Notes under the pieces: model-generated | The model's database searches: none | Told to the model about the DNA's origin: nothing | Seen by the model: the letters and a program-made list of their open reading frames with translations, nothing else | Assembly: GCA_050729835.1 (NCBI GenBank) | Contig: JBOHLS010000008.1 | Location: 1 to 64,000 of the forward strand | Source: REEB95 sp050729835 | GTDB taxonomy: Bacteria > Pseudomonadota > Alphaproteobacteria > ATCC43930 > CGMCC-115725 | Length of the DNA stretch: 64,000 bases | Direction: 5' to 3' | Position numbers and translations under genes: made by a program | Shown here: in pieces, positions 36,447 through 45,222 of the stretch | How positions within the stretch are numbered: position 1 is the first letter of the stretch | Layout: each line of letters begins with the position of its first letter

Positions 36447-37685
36447 TCATGCCTTGCACGCCGTCACCGGCGGCCAGTCGCGCGAATATGCCGGCTGCGC
36501 GAGGTATTTGGCCTCGTTGTAGGTCCAGAACTGACTGACGTTGTGATAAGTCTTCTGCGTGACGTTGGTCAGCTTGCCGCCGACCTTCTCGATCTTGCGG
36601 ACGAAGATGTCGCCGACGACGTTGCCGAGATGGTCGAAGCGGACCGGTCCGCGCGGCGTATCCTGGAGCTTGGCCGCGCGCAGCGCCTTGACCGTGTTCT
36701 CGGGATTCGAGACGTCGCCGTGCAGAACCTTGAGCCCGGCTTCGATCACCATGCCGCTGACATAGAGGCCGGCAGCATAGAAGCCGGCGACCGTGTGGTA
36801 ATTCTTGTCCATTTCGGCCTTGAACTTGTCGTTGGCGTCGTTCTTGAGATCGATCGTGTAAGGACAGGCGCTGACGAGGCCGACAGCGTCGTCGCTGAAA
36901 TGCGGCAGTAGCGCGTCGTCGCCGGCGGTCTCGCCGCCGCAGACCGGCAGCTTGAGGCCGACATCCGCGTACTGCTTCATGAATTTGACCGGCGCCGCGC
37001 CGGCGAAACCCTGGCACACGCCGTCGACGCCCTGGATCTGCGCGATGAACGGCGTGAAATCCGGCGCGCCAAGCGGCGCCCACAGCTTCTTGGTGACGCA
37101 GCCGCCTTCGTCCTGGAAGACCTGCTGGAAGCCGCCTTGCTGCTCATAGCCGAAGGCAAAATCCGAATCGAGGCAGACGACGCGCTTGAGGCCCATCTCC
37201 TTGCGGGCATAGTCGCCCATCACGTGCATGGCCTGCGACGAGGTCGCCGAGGCGCGCACGAGGAAGGGGTTGGGCTTGCGCTGCGTGAGGTCGTCGGCAG
37301 CGGCCAGCGACAGGATCGGCGTCTTGTGCGCGGCGACATAGTCCGAGATCGCCAGCATCTCGAACGCCGCCAGCGGACCGACGATGAAGTTGACGCCGTC
37401 GCGCTCGATCAGTTCCTGCGCCTTGGTTTTGGCCTGCGCCGGGCTGCTGCCGGTGTCGGCGACGACGAAGTCGACCTTGCGGCCGGCGAGCTTGAAGTCC
37501 CTGGATTTGAGGAAGCTGGTGATCCCCTGTTCCATCTGGATGCCGCCTTCGGCGAGCGGTCCGGACTTGTCGGCCAGGAGGCCGATCTTGATTGCCTTGG
37601 CTTGCGCGATCGACGGCATTGGGAACGCGGCGGCACCGGCGATCGCGGCCGTGCCGGCGAGAAATTTTCGGCGATTGACACGCAT
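36447..37685 (-). CDS. Liv-type ABC substrate-binding protein with Tat signal
   Basis: A 412-residue periplasmic binding protein of the LivK/AmiC type (Peripla_BP_6). The leader RRKFLAGTAAIAGAAAFP has the twin-arginine R-R-x-F-L motif, so export through Tat is likely, with cleavage near IAQA. KIGLLADKSGPLAEGG opens the mature fold. It is the first gene of the minus-strand Liv operon and sets its specificity; the ligand is unknown. Confidence 0.88.
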   Translation of the reverse strand: MRVNRRKFLAGTAAIAGAAAFPMPSIAQAKAIKIGLLADKSGPLAEGGIQMEQGITSFLKSRDFKLAGRKVDFVVADTGSSPAQAKTKAQELIERDGVNFIVGPLAAFEMLAISDYVAAHKTPILSLAAADDLTQRKPNPFLVRASATSSQAMHVMGDYARKEMGLKRVVCLDSDFAFGYEQQGGFQQVFQDEGGCVTKKLWAPLGAPDFTPFIAQIQGVDGVCQGFAGAAPVKFMKQYADVGLKLPVCGGETAGDDALLPHFSDDAVGLVSACPYTIDLKNDANDKFKAEMDKNYHTVAGFYAAGLYVSGMVIEAGLKVLHGDVSNPENTVKALRAAKLQDTPRGPVRFDHLGNVVGDIFVRKIEKVGGKLTNVTQKTYHNVSQFWTYNEAKYLAQPAYSRDWPPVTACKA

Positions 37686-37846
37686 GGCTTTTGGACTCCT
37701 CCCTCTTTTTGCCTCGGCGCCGCATTTTCGATGCGCGGCGTCATCGTTGCTTCCGGCTGATTTCTTGGGCTTTTCCGCGCCCTTTGGCCCGGCCGAGCGG
37801 GTGGATTAGAGGATAGTGACTTTTCTCGGACCGGCGCAACCTCTCA

Positions 37847-38944
37847 TTACGCCGCCTCGGCCCCTACCGCTTTGTTGATCCGCGGAATGACCTCGGTCGC
37901 CATCAGCTCCATCGACCGCCGGCCGAGATGGGGATCGACCCAGTCGTGCCCGGCGTAAAGCAGCGTGCCGAAATCGCCGACGCGTTCGCGGAAGGCCAGC
38001 AGCTGGTCGACGACGCGGCTGACCGAGCCGTGAATCACGAGCGAGTCCAGGACGTAGTCGAGCGTCACCGCGGAATCCGGCATGGCGCGGTCGTGCTTGA
38101 AGAGCTCGGGCCGGCCGTTGCCAATCAGCTTGGTCATCAGTTGGTGGTAATAGAACCGATAGGGGCTGTTGCCTTCGGTCGCATAGCGCTTGGCGGTCTT
38201 GTCGTCGTCGAGCACGCAGACGCTCTTGGCGACGCGCCAATCGGCGCGCAGCGCCTTGCGGCCGGCCTTGGCGCAACCTTGCTCGTACATCGGCCAGTGC
38301 GAGGCGACCCAAGGCGGCTGTAGGAAGTTGGCCGAGATCGGCGTCCAGCCGCGCTCCGCCGCGGCGACCACGCCCTTGGAGAACGGCGCCACCGCGGTCA
38401 CGACGATGGGCGGGTGCGGTTGCTGATAGGGCGGCATGATGATGCCCTGGCCGATGTCGAGCATCATGGTGCGCCGCGTGCTGATCTTCCAATACTTGCC
38501 TTCGAGATCGTAGGGCGGCGTGCTCGACCAGATCTTGAGCACCATGTCGATGCCCTCGACGAACATCGCGGTGCGGTCGGCGTCGAGATTGCCGAACACC
38601 TCGGCGTCGGACAGCAGGCCGCCCGGGCTGATGCCCATGAGGAAGCGGCCCTCGAGCATATGGTCGATCATCGCCACCTGGGCGGCGATGGTAGCCGGAT
38701 GGCTGTTGGGAACGTTGATCGTGCCGCTGCCGAGCTTGATGCGCTTGGTCTCGTACGCCAGCGCGGCGAGAAACATCAGGCACGAGGTGACGGTCTCGGC
38801 GCGGTCGGTGATGTGCTCGCCGACGAAGGCCTCAGCATAGCCGAGCCGATCGGCCAGCAGGATCGCCTCGCGATCCTCCTTGAGCGTCACAGTGTAATCG
38901 CGCTCCGGCGGGTGGAGCGGCATGATGAAAAAGCCGAGCTTCAT
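37847..38944 (-). CDS. LLM-class flavin-dependent oxidoreductase
   Basis: A 365-residue luciferase-like TIM-barrel monooxygenase. KLGFFIMPLHPP opens it, with AEAFVGEHITD, KLGSGTINVPNSHPATIAAQ and ERGWTPISANFL further on. Such enzymes use reduced flavin (FMN or F420) to oxidise organic substrates, often in catabolism of aromatics or sulfonates. It lies 161 bp upstream of the Liv binding-protein gene on the same strand, so it may share a catabolic role with it. Confidence 0.87.
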   Translation of the reverse strand: MKLGFFIMPLHPPERDYTVTLKEDREAILLADRLGYAEAFVGEHITDRAETVTSCLMFLAALAYETKRIKLGSGTINVPNSHPATIAAQVAMIDHMLEGRFLMGISPGGLLSDAEVFGNLDADRTAMFVEGIDMVLKIWSSTPPYDLEGKYWKISTRRTMMLDIGQGIIMPPYQQPHPPIVVTAVAPFSKGVVAAAERGWTPISANFLQPPWVASHWPMYEQGCAKAGRKALRADWRVAKSVCVLDDDKTAKRYATEGNSPYRFYYHQLMTKLIGNGRPELFKHDRAMPDSAVTLDYVLDSLVIHGSVSRVVDQLLAFRERVGDFGTLLYAGHDWVDPHLGRRSMELMATEVIPRINKAVGAEAA

Positions 38945-39029
38945 GTCCGTTGCCTGGTCGGTTTGGCACTATTGTTCATGCGATCAATAGTCCAGTCAAC
39001 CGGTTTCGGGTAACTTTTCCAGGCTGGGC

Positions 39030-41405
39030 TCAGGCCTTGCCGAGCGCCGCGAGTACGCGGCGCGGCGAAATCGGCTGAGCCGTGACGCGCGCCTGGAACG
39101 GCGCCAACGCGTCGTTGACCGCGTTCAGCACCGCCGCCGGCGCGCCGCCAGTGCCGGCTTCGCCCGCGCCCTTGGCGCCGAGCATCGATTCGGCGGTCGG
39201 CGTCTCGACGTGCGCGACCACGATATCGGGCATCTCGTCGGCCATCGGCACCAGATAATCGGCGAGTGTGCCGTTCAGGAGCTGACCGCGATCGTCGTAA
39301 ATACACTCTTCAAAAAGCGCGCCGCCGATGCCCTGCACGACGCCGCCACGAATCTGCTCCTCGACCAGGAGCGGATTGACCACCCGGCCGCAATCCTCGA
39401 CCACCCAATGCTTGAGCAATTTGACGAAGCCGGTCTCGACGTCGAGCTCGAGATAAGACGCCTGCGCGCCGTTGGTGAAGGTGAAGGGATATTGTCGCGG
39501 CAGATAATGGCGCGTCGCTACCAGTTCGGGCTGGATGCCAGGCGGCAGCGTATCGCCGCGGAAATAGGCGACACGGCCGAGCTCGTCGAGGCCGATGCGG
39601 CGATTGCCGCCGGCGCGATCCACCACCCAACCGCCGGCAAGGTCGAGCGCGGCGGGATCAGCCTGCAGCATCGCGCCGGCGAGCGCGAGGATGTTCGCCT
39701 TCAAGGCGAGCGCGCCCTGCAAGGCGGCCTCGCCGCCGATGCCGCAGCCGCGCGACGCCCAGGTACCGCCGCCATAAGGCGTGCGCTCAGTATCGCCGGT
39801 GACGACGCGGACCTGATCGAGCGTCAGGCCCAGCGTCGAGGCGACGATCTGCGCCACCATGGTCTCGGTGCCTTGGCCCTGCTCGGTGACGCCCGTGGCG
39901 CACGTCGCCGTTCCGCCCGGGTCGAGCCGCACCGTGCAGCCATCCTGCGACGAGATCGGCGCGCCGCCGACGCCGTAGAACGCCGGCCCCGGATTGGTGA
40001 TCTCGACGAAACAGGCGAGACCGATGCCGCGGTGGACGCCGCGCGGACGCAGCGCCGCCTGCTCGCGGCGCAGGCCGTCGTAGTCCATCAGCTTGAGCAG
40101 CTTCTCGAACGACGCCTGCTGCGACAGCTTCTCGAACTTGAGGCCCGACGCTGTCGTCCACGGATAGGCGTCGTCGGGAACGAGGTTACGGCGGCGCAAC
40201 TCGGCGGGATCGAGGCCGAGCACGCCAGCCGCGCGGTCAACCAGCGCCTCGGTCACCGCCGTGGCGATCGGATGGCCAACGGCGCGGTACTGCGTCGTCG
40301 GCGGCTTGGTCTGGAAGGCGACGCGCAGCTGCGCCCGATAGTTGCGGCAGCGATACCACGATCCCGCCAGCCCGATCACCTGGTTGCCTTCGACGACGCT
40401 GGTACGCGGATAGGTCGAATAGGGCCCGATGCCGGTGATGTCGTCGATTGTCAGCGCGGCGATGGTGCCGTCCTTGGCCAACGCCAGGCGCGCCTTGATC
40501 CGGTGTTCGCGCGCATGGATGTCGGAGACGAAGGATTCGAGGCGGTCGGCGACGAACTTGATCGGCTGGCCAAGCAGCAGCGCGAGCGCCACCGTCGCCA
40601 TCTCGTCGGGATAAACGTGGATCTTGATGCCGTAGGAGCCGCCGACGTCGTTGCAGATGACGCGCACCGCGCTTTCGGGCAGGTTGAAATGGCGCGCGAA
40701 GATCTCCTTCATCATGTGCGGCGCCTGGCTCGAACAATACACGGTCAGGGTGCCGCCGGCCGGATCGAAATCGGCGAGGATCGAGCGCGGCTCGAGGCAG
40801 ACGCCGGTGTGGCGGGCGAAGCTGAAGGACTCCTCGACGACGCAATCCGCCGCGGCGAAGGCCGCGTCCACCGCGCCGGAATCGATCGTGCGCGCGAAGC
40901 ACAGATTGTCGCCGAATTCGGCGTGCAGCGGCGCGACGCCGGGCTTGATCGCCGCTTCCATATCGGTCAAGGGCGGCAGCTCCTCCCAGGCGACTTCGAT
41001 CCTGGCCACGGCGTCTTCGGCGAGGGCGCGGCTTTCGGCCACCACCGCCACGACCGGCTCGCCCTGCCAAGTGGCTCGCTCGATCACCAAGGGATGCTGC
41101 GGCGGCGATTTCATGCCCTTGAAATGCGTCAGCGTGCCGACCCAGGGCGTATAGCGGCCGGCGAGGTCCTTGGCCGTCGCCACCCGGATCACGCCGGGCA
41201 CGCGCGAAGCGGCGGCAACATCGAGCGACACGAGCCGGGCATGGGCATGCGGGCAGCGCAGGAAGGCGGCGTGCGCCAGCCGCGGCAGGCGCACATCGTC
41301 GACGTAGCGGCCGCGCCCGGCGAGCAGCCGCTTGGCGTTGGGCCGGGGCACACTCTTGCCGATGTAGCTGACGGGGCGGTCGGACGGCGAGAGCGGCGCG
41401 CTCAT
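39030..41405 (-). CDS. CoxL/xanthine-dehydrogenase-family molybdopterin-binding large subunit
   Basis: A 791-residue Mo-hydroxylase large subunit with an N-terminal domain (GKSVPRPNAKRLLAGRGRYV), the Mo-cofactor region and the catalytic Glu motif GAKGAGEAGTGGAP. The active-site loop reads TQYRAVGHPIATAV, neither the form I CODH AYRCSFR nor the common YRGAGRPE, so the substrate is probably an unusual heterocycle or aldehyde. Its ATG overlaps the stop of the 2Fe-2S subunit, completing a three-subunit hydroxylase operon (M-S-L order). Confidence 0.87.
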   Translation of the reverse strand: MSAPLSPSDRPVSYIGKSVPRPNAKRLLAGRGRYVDDVRLPRLAHAAFLRCPHAHARLVSLDVAAASRVPGVIRVATAKDLAGRYTPWVGTLTHFKGMKSPPQHPLVIERATWQGEPVVAVVAESRALAEDAVARIEVAWEELPPLTDMEAAIKPGVAPLHAEFGDNLCFARTIDSGAVDAAFAAADCVVEESFSFARHTGVCLEPRSILADFDPAGGTLTVYCSSQAPHMMKEIFARHFNLPESAVRVICNDVGGSYGIKIHVYPDEMATVALALLLGQPIKFVADRLESFVSDIHAREHRIKARLALAKDGTIAALTIDDITGIGPYSTYPRTSVVEGNQVIGLAGSWYRCRNYRAQLRVAFQTKPPTTQYRAVGHPIATAVTEALVDRAAGVLGLDPAELRRRNLVPDDAYPWTTASGLKFEKLSQQASFEKLLKLMDYDGLRREQAALRPRGVHRGIGLACFVEITNPGPAFYGVGGAPISSQDGCTVRLDPGGTATCATGVTEQGQGTETMVAQIVASTLGLTLDQVRVVTGDTERTPYGGGTWASRGCGIGGEAALQGALALKANILALAGAMLQADPAALDLAGGWVVDRAGGNRRIGLDELGRVAYFRGDTLPPGIQPELVATRHYLPRQYPFTFTNGAQASYLELDVETGFVKLLKHWVVEDCGRVVNPLLVEEQIRGGVVQGIGGALFEECIYDDRGQLLNGTLADYLVPMADEMPDIVVAHVETPTAESMLGAKGAGEAGTGGAPAAVLNAVNDALAPFQARVTAQPISPRRVLAALGKA

Positions 41406-41884
41406 GGCCGCTTAGCGCGCTCGCGCGCGGCGTCGGCGACGGCGTCGACGATCGCGTGATAGCCGGTGCAGCGGCAATAGTTGCCCGAGAGCGCGGCGCG
41501 GATTGCCTCGCGACTGGGATCGGGATTGCGTCGCAGCAGCGCGTCGGCGGTCAGTAGCATGCCGGCGGTGCAGAAGCCGCACTGGACGGCATTGCGGGCG
41601 TGGAACGCCGCCTGCAATTCGGCCAGCGCGCCGGAGTCCGCCATGCCCTCGATGGTCTCAACGTTGGCGCCGTCGAGCTGGACGGCGAAGAGCAGGCAGC
41701 CGCGGACGATCTCGCCGTCGACCCGGACGGTGCAGGCGCCGCAGGCGCCGTGCTCGCACGACCAATGCGTGCCGGTGAGGCCAAGCTCGTCGCGCAGGAA
41801 ATCGAGCAGGTTGAGGCGCGGCTGGATGCTGCGCTCGACCGCCGCACCGTTGACGGTGAGGCGGATGGGGAGAGTCGCGCTCAT
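41402..41884 (-). CDS. 2Fe-2S subunit of the Cox-type molybdenum hydroxylase
   Basis: A 160-residue iron-sulfur subunit. The N-terminal plant-ferredoxin-type cluster motif CEHGACGACTV and the C-terminal helical cluster motifs CGFCTAGM and CRCTGY are all present. It relays electrons from the Mo site to the FAD subunit. ATG 41884 overlaps the stop of the FAD-subunit gene, and its own stop overlaps the large-subunit start. Confidence 0.93.
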   Translation of the reverse strand: MSATLPIRLTVNGAAVERSIQPRLNLLDFLRDELGLTGTHWSCEHGACGACTVRVDGEIVRGCLLFAVQLDGANVETIEGMADSGALAELQAAFHARNAVQCGFCTAGMLLTADALLRRNPDPSREAIRAALSGNYCRCTGYHAIVDAVADAARERAKRP

Positions 41885-42720
41885 GCCGCCCGGGCCATCG
41901 CCGCGGCGCAGGCGCGGCGCAGCAGCGCGCCCGCCAGATGCCGCTTCATCGCCGCGCTGGCGTTGAGATCGGCGACCGGCGCCAGATCGCGGTCGAGCGC
42001 CGCGACGGCCGCGTCGAGCGAGGTGCCGAGCGCCGCCGCAGCCGCCTTGGCCTCGACCGCGCGGATATCGGTGCCGAAAAATACCAGCCGCGCCTCGGCG
42101 ATGCGGCCCTGGCGCAGCGCCGCCCAGCCGGCGAGGCCGGCGATGGCGTAATCGCCCTGGCGCCGCGCCAGCTCGAGAAACAACGTCGCGCCGGGTTGCG
42201 CCGGAATCTCGGCCGCGATCAGAATCTCGTCGCGCGTCAGCGCGGTCTCGTAGACGCCTTTGAAGAAGTCGCGCGCCGCGACCTGACGCCGACCGCGCGG
42301 ACCGGCGATCTCGAGCCGGGCATCGAGCGCGACGACGCAGGCCGGCAACTCGGCCGCCGGATCGGCTTGCGCCAAGCTGCCGCCAAAGGTGCCACGGTTG
42401 CGAATCGCCGGATGGGCGATGAACGGCACCGCCGCGTTCAGCAGCGGCGCGCGGCGCGCCACGATCTCCGAGGCGCCGAGCGTCGCCTGGCGCGTCAACG
42501 CGCCGACGCGGAGGCCAGACCGGGTTTCGGCGATGCCGCCGAGCTCGCTCAGGCCGTTGATGTCGATCAGCAGCGCCGGCTCCAGGAGCCGCATGTTGAG
42601 CGCCGGCACCAAGCTTTGCCCGCCGGCCAGCAGGCGCGCGCCGTCGCCTGCCTCGGCCAGCAACGCGAGCGCCGCATCGAGCGTGCGCGGGCGAAGATAG
42701 CGAAACGGCGGCGCTTTCAC
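41881..42720 (-). CDS. FAD-binding subunit of the Cox-type molybdenum hydroxylase (CoxM-like)
   Basis: A 279-residue FAD subunit. RLLAGGQSLVPALNMRL is the first FAD motif; FIAHPAIRNRGTFGGSLAQADP is split here as HPAIRNRGTFGGS and LAQADP, the second motif. GTG 42720 is preferred because GGGGGA lies 6 nt upstream; the frame is open back to 42765. It is the first gene of the minus-strand operon and lies opposite the TetR regulator. Confidence 0.88.
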   Translation of the reverse strand: MKAPPFRYLRPRTLDAALALLAEAGDGARLLAGGQSLVPALNMRLLEPALLIDINGLSELGGIAETRSGLRVGALTRQATLGASEIVARRAPLLNAAVPFIAHPAIRNRGTFGGSLAQADPAAELPACVVALDARLEIAGPRGRRQVAARDFFKGVYETALTRDEILIAAEIPAQPGATLFLELARRQGDYAIAGLAGWAALRQGRIAEARLVFFGTDIRAVEAKAAAAALGTSLDAAVAALDRDLAPVADLNASAAMKRHLAGALLRRACAAAMARAA

Positions 42721-42742
42721 CGGTATTCCCCCGCGCCGGTTG

Positions 42743-42766
42743 CTTGATCGTCCGGCTTGCCTCAAG
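42743..42766. promoter_or_regulatory. Candidate TetR operator between the Cox operon and its regulator
   Basis: CTTGA (42743-42747) and TCAAG (42762-42766) form an inverted repeat with 14 bp between them, in the 119-bp divergent region. Placement fits autoregulation by the TetR protein, but the repeat is short. Confidence 0.22.
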
Positions 42767-42839
42767 AATGGGCGCGAGAAAAGGCGCCGTCAACCGAGCC
42801 CTACGCCATTGCGGAGGGGCGGCGCCGGGACGGGGAGGC

Positions 42840-43529
42840 ATGGCGCGTAAACCGGCGCGGCGCCGGAAGGCACGGTCGCGCGGCAACCGCCGGCGGCGGC
42901 TCGCGCCCGACGAGCGCGAGCGGCTGATTGCCCAGGCGGCGGTGCATTTCTTCGCCGAGCAGGGCTTCGAGGGCCAGACGCGCGAGTTGGCGCGTCGACT
43001 CGGCATCGCGCAGCCGCTGCTCTACCGCTATTTCCCGAGCAAGCACGCACTGATCGAGCGCGTCTATCGCGAGGTCTTCGTCGATCCGTGGCGCGAGGAG
43101 TGGTTCGCCGCGCTCGCCGACCGCACGCGGCCGCTCAAGGAGCGGCTCACCTATTTCTACCGCGAGTATTCCCGCACCGCTGTCGGTTACGAGCGCGTGC
43201 GGCTGTTCATCCTCGCCGGCCTCAAGGGCGGGCTCGACCTCAACGCGCGCTTCTTCGAGATGCTGCGCGAGCGCGTTTTCGTCGCCGTGGTGCGCGAGGT
43301 GCGCCACGCCAACGGGCTGCCTCCGCTCGAGCGGGTGCCGATGAGCGAGACCGAGGCCGAGCTGGTCTGGATGCTGCACGCGGCAATCTTCTATATCGGC
43401 ATCCGGCGCTGGATATACGGCCTGCCGGTGCCCGAGACCATCGACCCCGTGATCGAGGCCATGATCGCGACCTTCCTCGAGGGCATTCCTAAGGAGATGG
43501 CGGCGCTGACCGGCGCGCGCCCGGCGTGA
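42840..43529 (+). CDS. TetR/AcrR-family transcriptional regulator
   Basis: A 229-residue regulator. After a strongly basic N-terminus comes the TetR DNA-binding domain, with helix-turn-helix TRELARRLGIAQPLLYRYF and the SKHAL end; the C-terminal ligand domain is about 150 residues. GGGGAGG lies just before ATG 42840, unusually close (1 nt), so a slightly different start is possible. It is divergent from the Mo-hydroxylase operon, which it probably controls, and its stop overlaps the monooxygenase start (GTGA). Confidence 0.85.
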   Translation: MARKPARRRKARSRGNRRRRLAPDERERLIAQAAVHFFAEQGFEGQTRELARRLGIAQPLLYRYFPSKHALIERVYREVFVDPWREEWFAALADRTRPLKERLTYFYREYSRTAVGYERVRLFILAGLKGGLDLNARFFEMLRERVFVAVVREVRHANGLPPLERVPMSETEAELVWMLHAAIFYIGIRRWIYGLPVPETIDPVIEAMIATFLEGIPKEMAALTGARPA

Positions 43530-44710
43530 ACCCGGCCGCGCCCGACCTCGCCGAGTTGAAGCGCCGCGCGCTGGCGCTGCTGCCGCGGCTGCGCGAGCGC
43601 GCGGCCGAGGCCGAGGCCTTGCGCCGGATTCCCGATGCGACACTCGCCGAGTTGCATGCCGCGGGGCTTTTCCGCATGCTGCAGCCCCGGCGCGTCGGCG
43701 GCAGCGAGGCGCCTTATCGCGCGCTGGTCGAGCTCGGTGCCATCGTCGGTCGCGCCTGCGGCTCCACGTCGTGGGTGTTGACCAATCTCGCCAGCCACCA
43801 CTGGATGCTCGGCATGTGGCCGGCGGCGGCGCAGGACGCGATCTGGGGCGGCGACGGGCCCGACGTGCTGGTCGGCTCGGCCTTCGCCTTTCCCGCCGGT
43901 CGCGCGCGCAAGGCGCCGGGCGGCTGGCGGCTCAAGGGCCGTTGGCCGTTCTCGAGCGGCATCGATCCGTCGCGCTGGAATTTCATCGGCGCGCTGGTCG
44001 AAGACGGCGGCAAACTGGGCGAGCCCCGCGTCTTCATCGTGCCGCAAACGGACTACACCGTCATCGACACCTGGCACGCCGCTGGCCTTGCTGGCACCGG
44101 CAGCAAGGACGTGGCGATCGCCGACTGCTTCGTGCCCGAGCATATGAGTCTTCCCGTCGACGCGATCGCCGGCGGCCCCACTCCCGGCAGCGCGGTCAAT
44201 CCCGGCGCGTTGTATCGCCTGCCAACTTTCAGCGTCTTTCCGTTCATCCTTTCGGGCGTGGCGCTGGGCATCGCCCAGGGTGCGATCGAGGGCTTCACCG
44301 AGTCGATGCGGGCGCGCGCCGCCACCTATACCGGCAAGCGCATTTCCGAGCTTGCGACCCTGCAGTTGCGCCTGGCCGAGGCTGCGGCGCTGACCGACGC
44401 GGCGGAAAAAACGATGCTGGCTGATTGCGACGCGGCGACGCGGCTTGCCGAAGCCGGCGGCCAAATTCCCGCCGAGACGCGAGCGCGCTGGCGGCGCGAC
44501 GGCGCCTATACGACGCAGATGTGCGTCAAGGCGGTCGATCTGTTGTTCACCGGCGCCGGCGGCAACGCGCTCTACCTGAGTCATCCGCTGCAACGCGCCT
44601 GGCGCGACGTCCACGCCGCGAGCGCGCATGTCGTGGTCAACTGGGATGCGGCCGGCACGCTGTATGGCCGGGTGGCACTGGGATTGCCGCCCGACGTGCC
44701 GGCGCTTTAG
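43526..44710 (+). CDS. Acyl-CoA-dehydrogenase-like flavin monooxygenase (group D, HsaA/HpaB-type)
   Basis: A 394-residue protein with the acyl-CoA dehydrogenase fold: helical N-terminus, LHAAGLFRMLQPRRVGGSEA, GWRLKGRWPFSSGID and the C-terminal helical domain. The pattern ASAHVVVNWDAAGTLYGRVALG at the end (shown in part: HVVVNWDAAGTLYG) resembles two-component flavin hydroxylases such as HsaA or DszC rather than true dehydrogenases. It likely hydroxylates an aromatic ring using reduced flavin from a separate reductase. GTG 43526 overlaps the TetR stop. Confidence 0.8.
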   Translation: MNPAAPDLAELKRRALALLPRLRERAAEAEALRRIPDATLAELHAAGLFRMLQPRRVGGSEAPYRALVELGAIVGRACGSTSWVLTNLASHHWMLGMWPAAAQDAIWGGDGPDVLVGSAFAFPAGRARKAPGGWRLKGRWPFSSGIDPSRWNFIGALVEDGGKLGEPRVFIVPQTDYTVIDTWHAAGLAGTGSKDVAIADCFVPEHMSLPVDAIAGGPTPGSAVNPGALYRLPTFSVFPFILSGVALGIAQGAIEGFTESMRARAATYTGKRISELATLQLRLAEAAALTDAAEKTMLADCDAATRLAEAGGQIPAETRARWRRDGAYTTQMCVKAVDLLFTGAGGNALYLSHPLQRAWRDVHAASAHVVVNWDAAGTLYGRVALGLPPDVPAL

Positions 44711-44743
44711 GGCGAAACGTCCTCGGCGCGTCGATTTATTTGA

Positions 44744-44757
44744 TTGATTTGCGTCAA
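44744..44757. promoter_or_regulatory. FNR/FixK-type box
   Basis: TTGATTTGCGTCAA matches the TTGAT-N4-ATCAA anaerobox with one substitution (G for A), a form often accepted by FixK/Dnr regulators. It is 185 bp upstream of the small exported peptide at 44942 and 34 bp downstream of the monooxygenase. Confidence 0.55.
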
Positions 44758-44775
44758 GCTCAATTCGGCTAAAAA

Positions 44776-44795
44776 CGGCCGGCGATTTCCGGCCG
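44776..44795 (-). terminator. Hairpin with minus-strand T-tract
   Basis: CGGCCGG and CCGGCCG form a 7-bp stem with a 6-nt loop. On the minus strand it is followed by TTTTT (44771-44775), so it reads as a terminator for leftward transcripts; in the plus direction no T-run follows. Confidence 0.35.
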
Positions 44796-44832
44796 CGGCT
44801 GCGGCGAAAATACAGTGAGCGAGTATTTATTA

Positions 44833-44868
44833 TTGGTAATACCAAGACTTTACGGCGATATTTTATCG
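44833..44868. promoter_or_regulatory. Two adjacent perfect palindromes upstream of the small peptide
   Basis: TTGGTAATACCAA (44833-44845) and CGATATTTTATCG (44856-44868) are perfect inverted repeats separated by 10 bp, in an AT-rich region unlike its surroundings. They lie 74-109 bp upstream of ATG 44942 and could be operators. Confidence 0.4.
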
Positions 44869-44941
44869 TAGCTTGAGACACATCCGCTAGGTTCTTGCTC
44901 GCTGCGACGCAACGTGCTTGCGGCTTGAAAGGAACCTTCGA

Positions 44942-45133
44942 ATGTCTATCCGCTTGTCCATTGCCGCGCGGGTTGCGGTTGCCACCGCCGGATTGCTCCT
45001 GGTCGCCGCGCCGGCCTTCGCCGGCTTTGGCGGCGGCGCGCTGCCCTGCCCGGTGCCGGTGCCGTTGACCTTGGTGCTGCTCGGCATCGCGATTCCGGGT
45101 GCCGCGGCCTGGATCAAGCGCCATCTGTCCTAG
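44942..45133 (+). CDS. 63-residue exported peptide with C-terminal hydrophobic tail
   Basis: MSIRLSIAARVAVATAGLL begins a signal peptide with a likely cleavage after APAFA. The short mature part (GFGGGALPCPVPVP) leads to a second hydrophobic segment (LTLVLLGIAIPGAAAW) and ends in basic IKRHLS. The Pro-rich motif, hydrophobic stretch and basic end resemble PEP-CTERM-like sorting tails, although the classic VPEP is absent. The gene has an FNR-like box, two palindromes and its own terminator, which argues that it is real. Function unknown. Confidence 0.7.
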   Translation: MSIRLSIAARVAVATAGLLLVAAPAFAGFGGGALPCPVPVPLTLVLLGIAIPGAAAWIKRHLS

Positions 45134-45187
45134 CCGGTCCTCCGGCTCGGTTCTTCCGACTCTCTTCTTTGGGTTCTTGGGACAGAA

Positions 45188-45216
45188 GGCCTCCGATCCG
45201 GGGGCCGTCATTTTTT
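45188..45216 (+). terminator. Rho-independent terminator after the small peptide gene
   Basis: GGCCTCC and GGGGGCC pair (one G-T) around a 5-nt loop and are followed by GTCA and six T residues. It lies 55 bp after the peptide stop and just before the end of the convergent dehydrogenase gene. Confidence 0.75.
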
Positions 45217-45222
45217 GCAAGC

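Noticed and set aside
39210..41459. 749-codon plus-strand frame opposite the CoxL-like gene
   Set aside because: Low-complexity Arg/Asp/Gly-rich translation, mirror of a well-supported Mo-hydroxylase gene.
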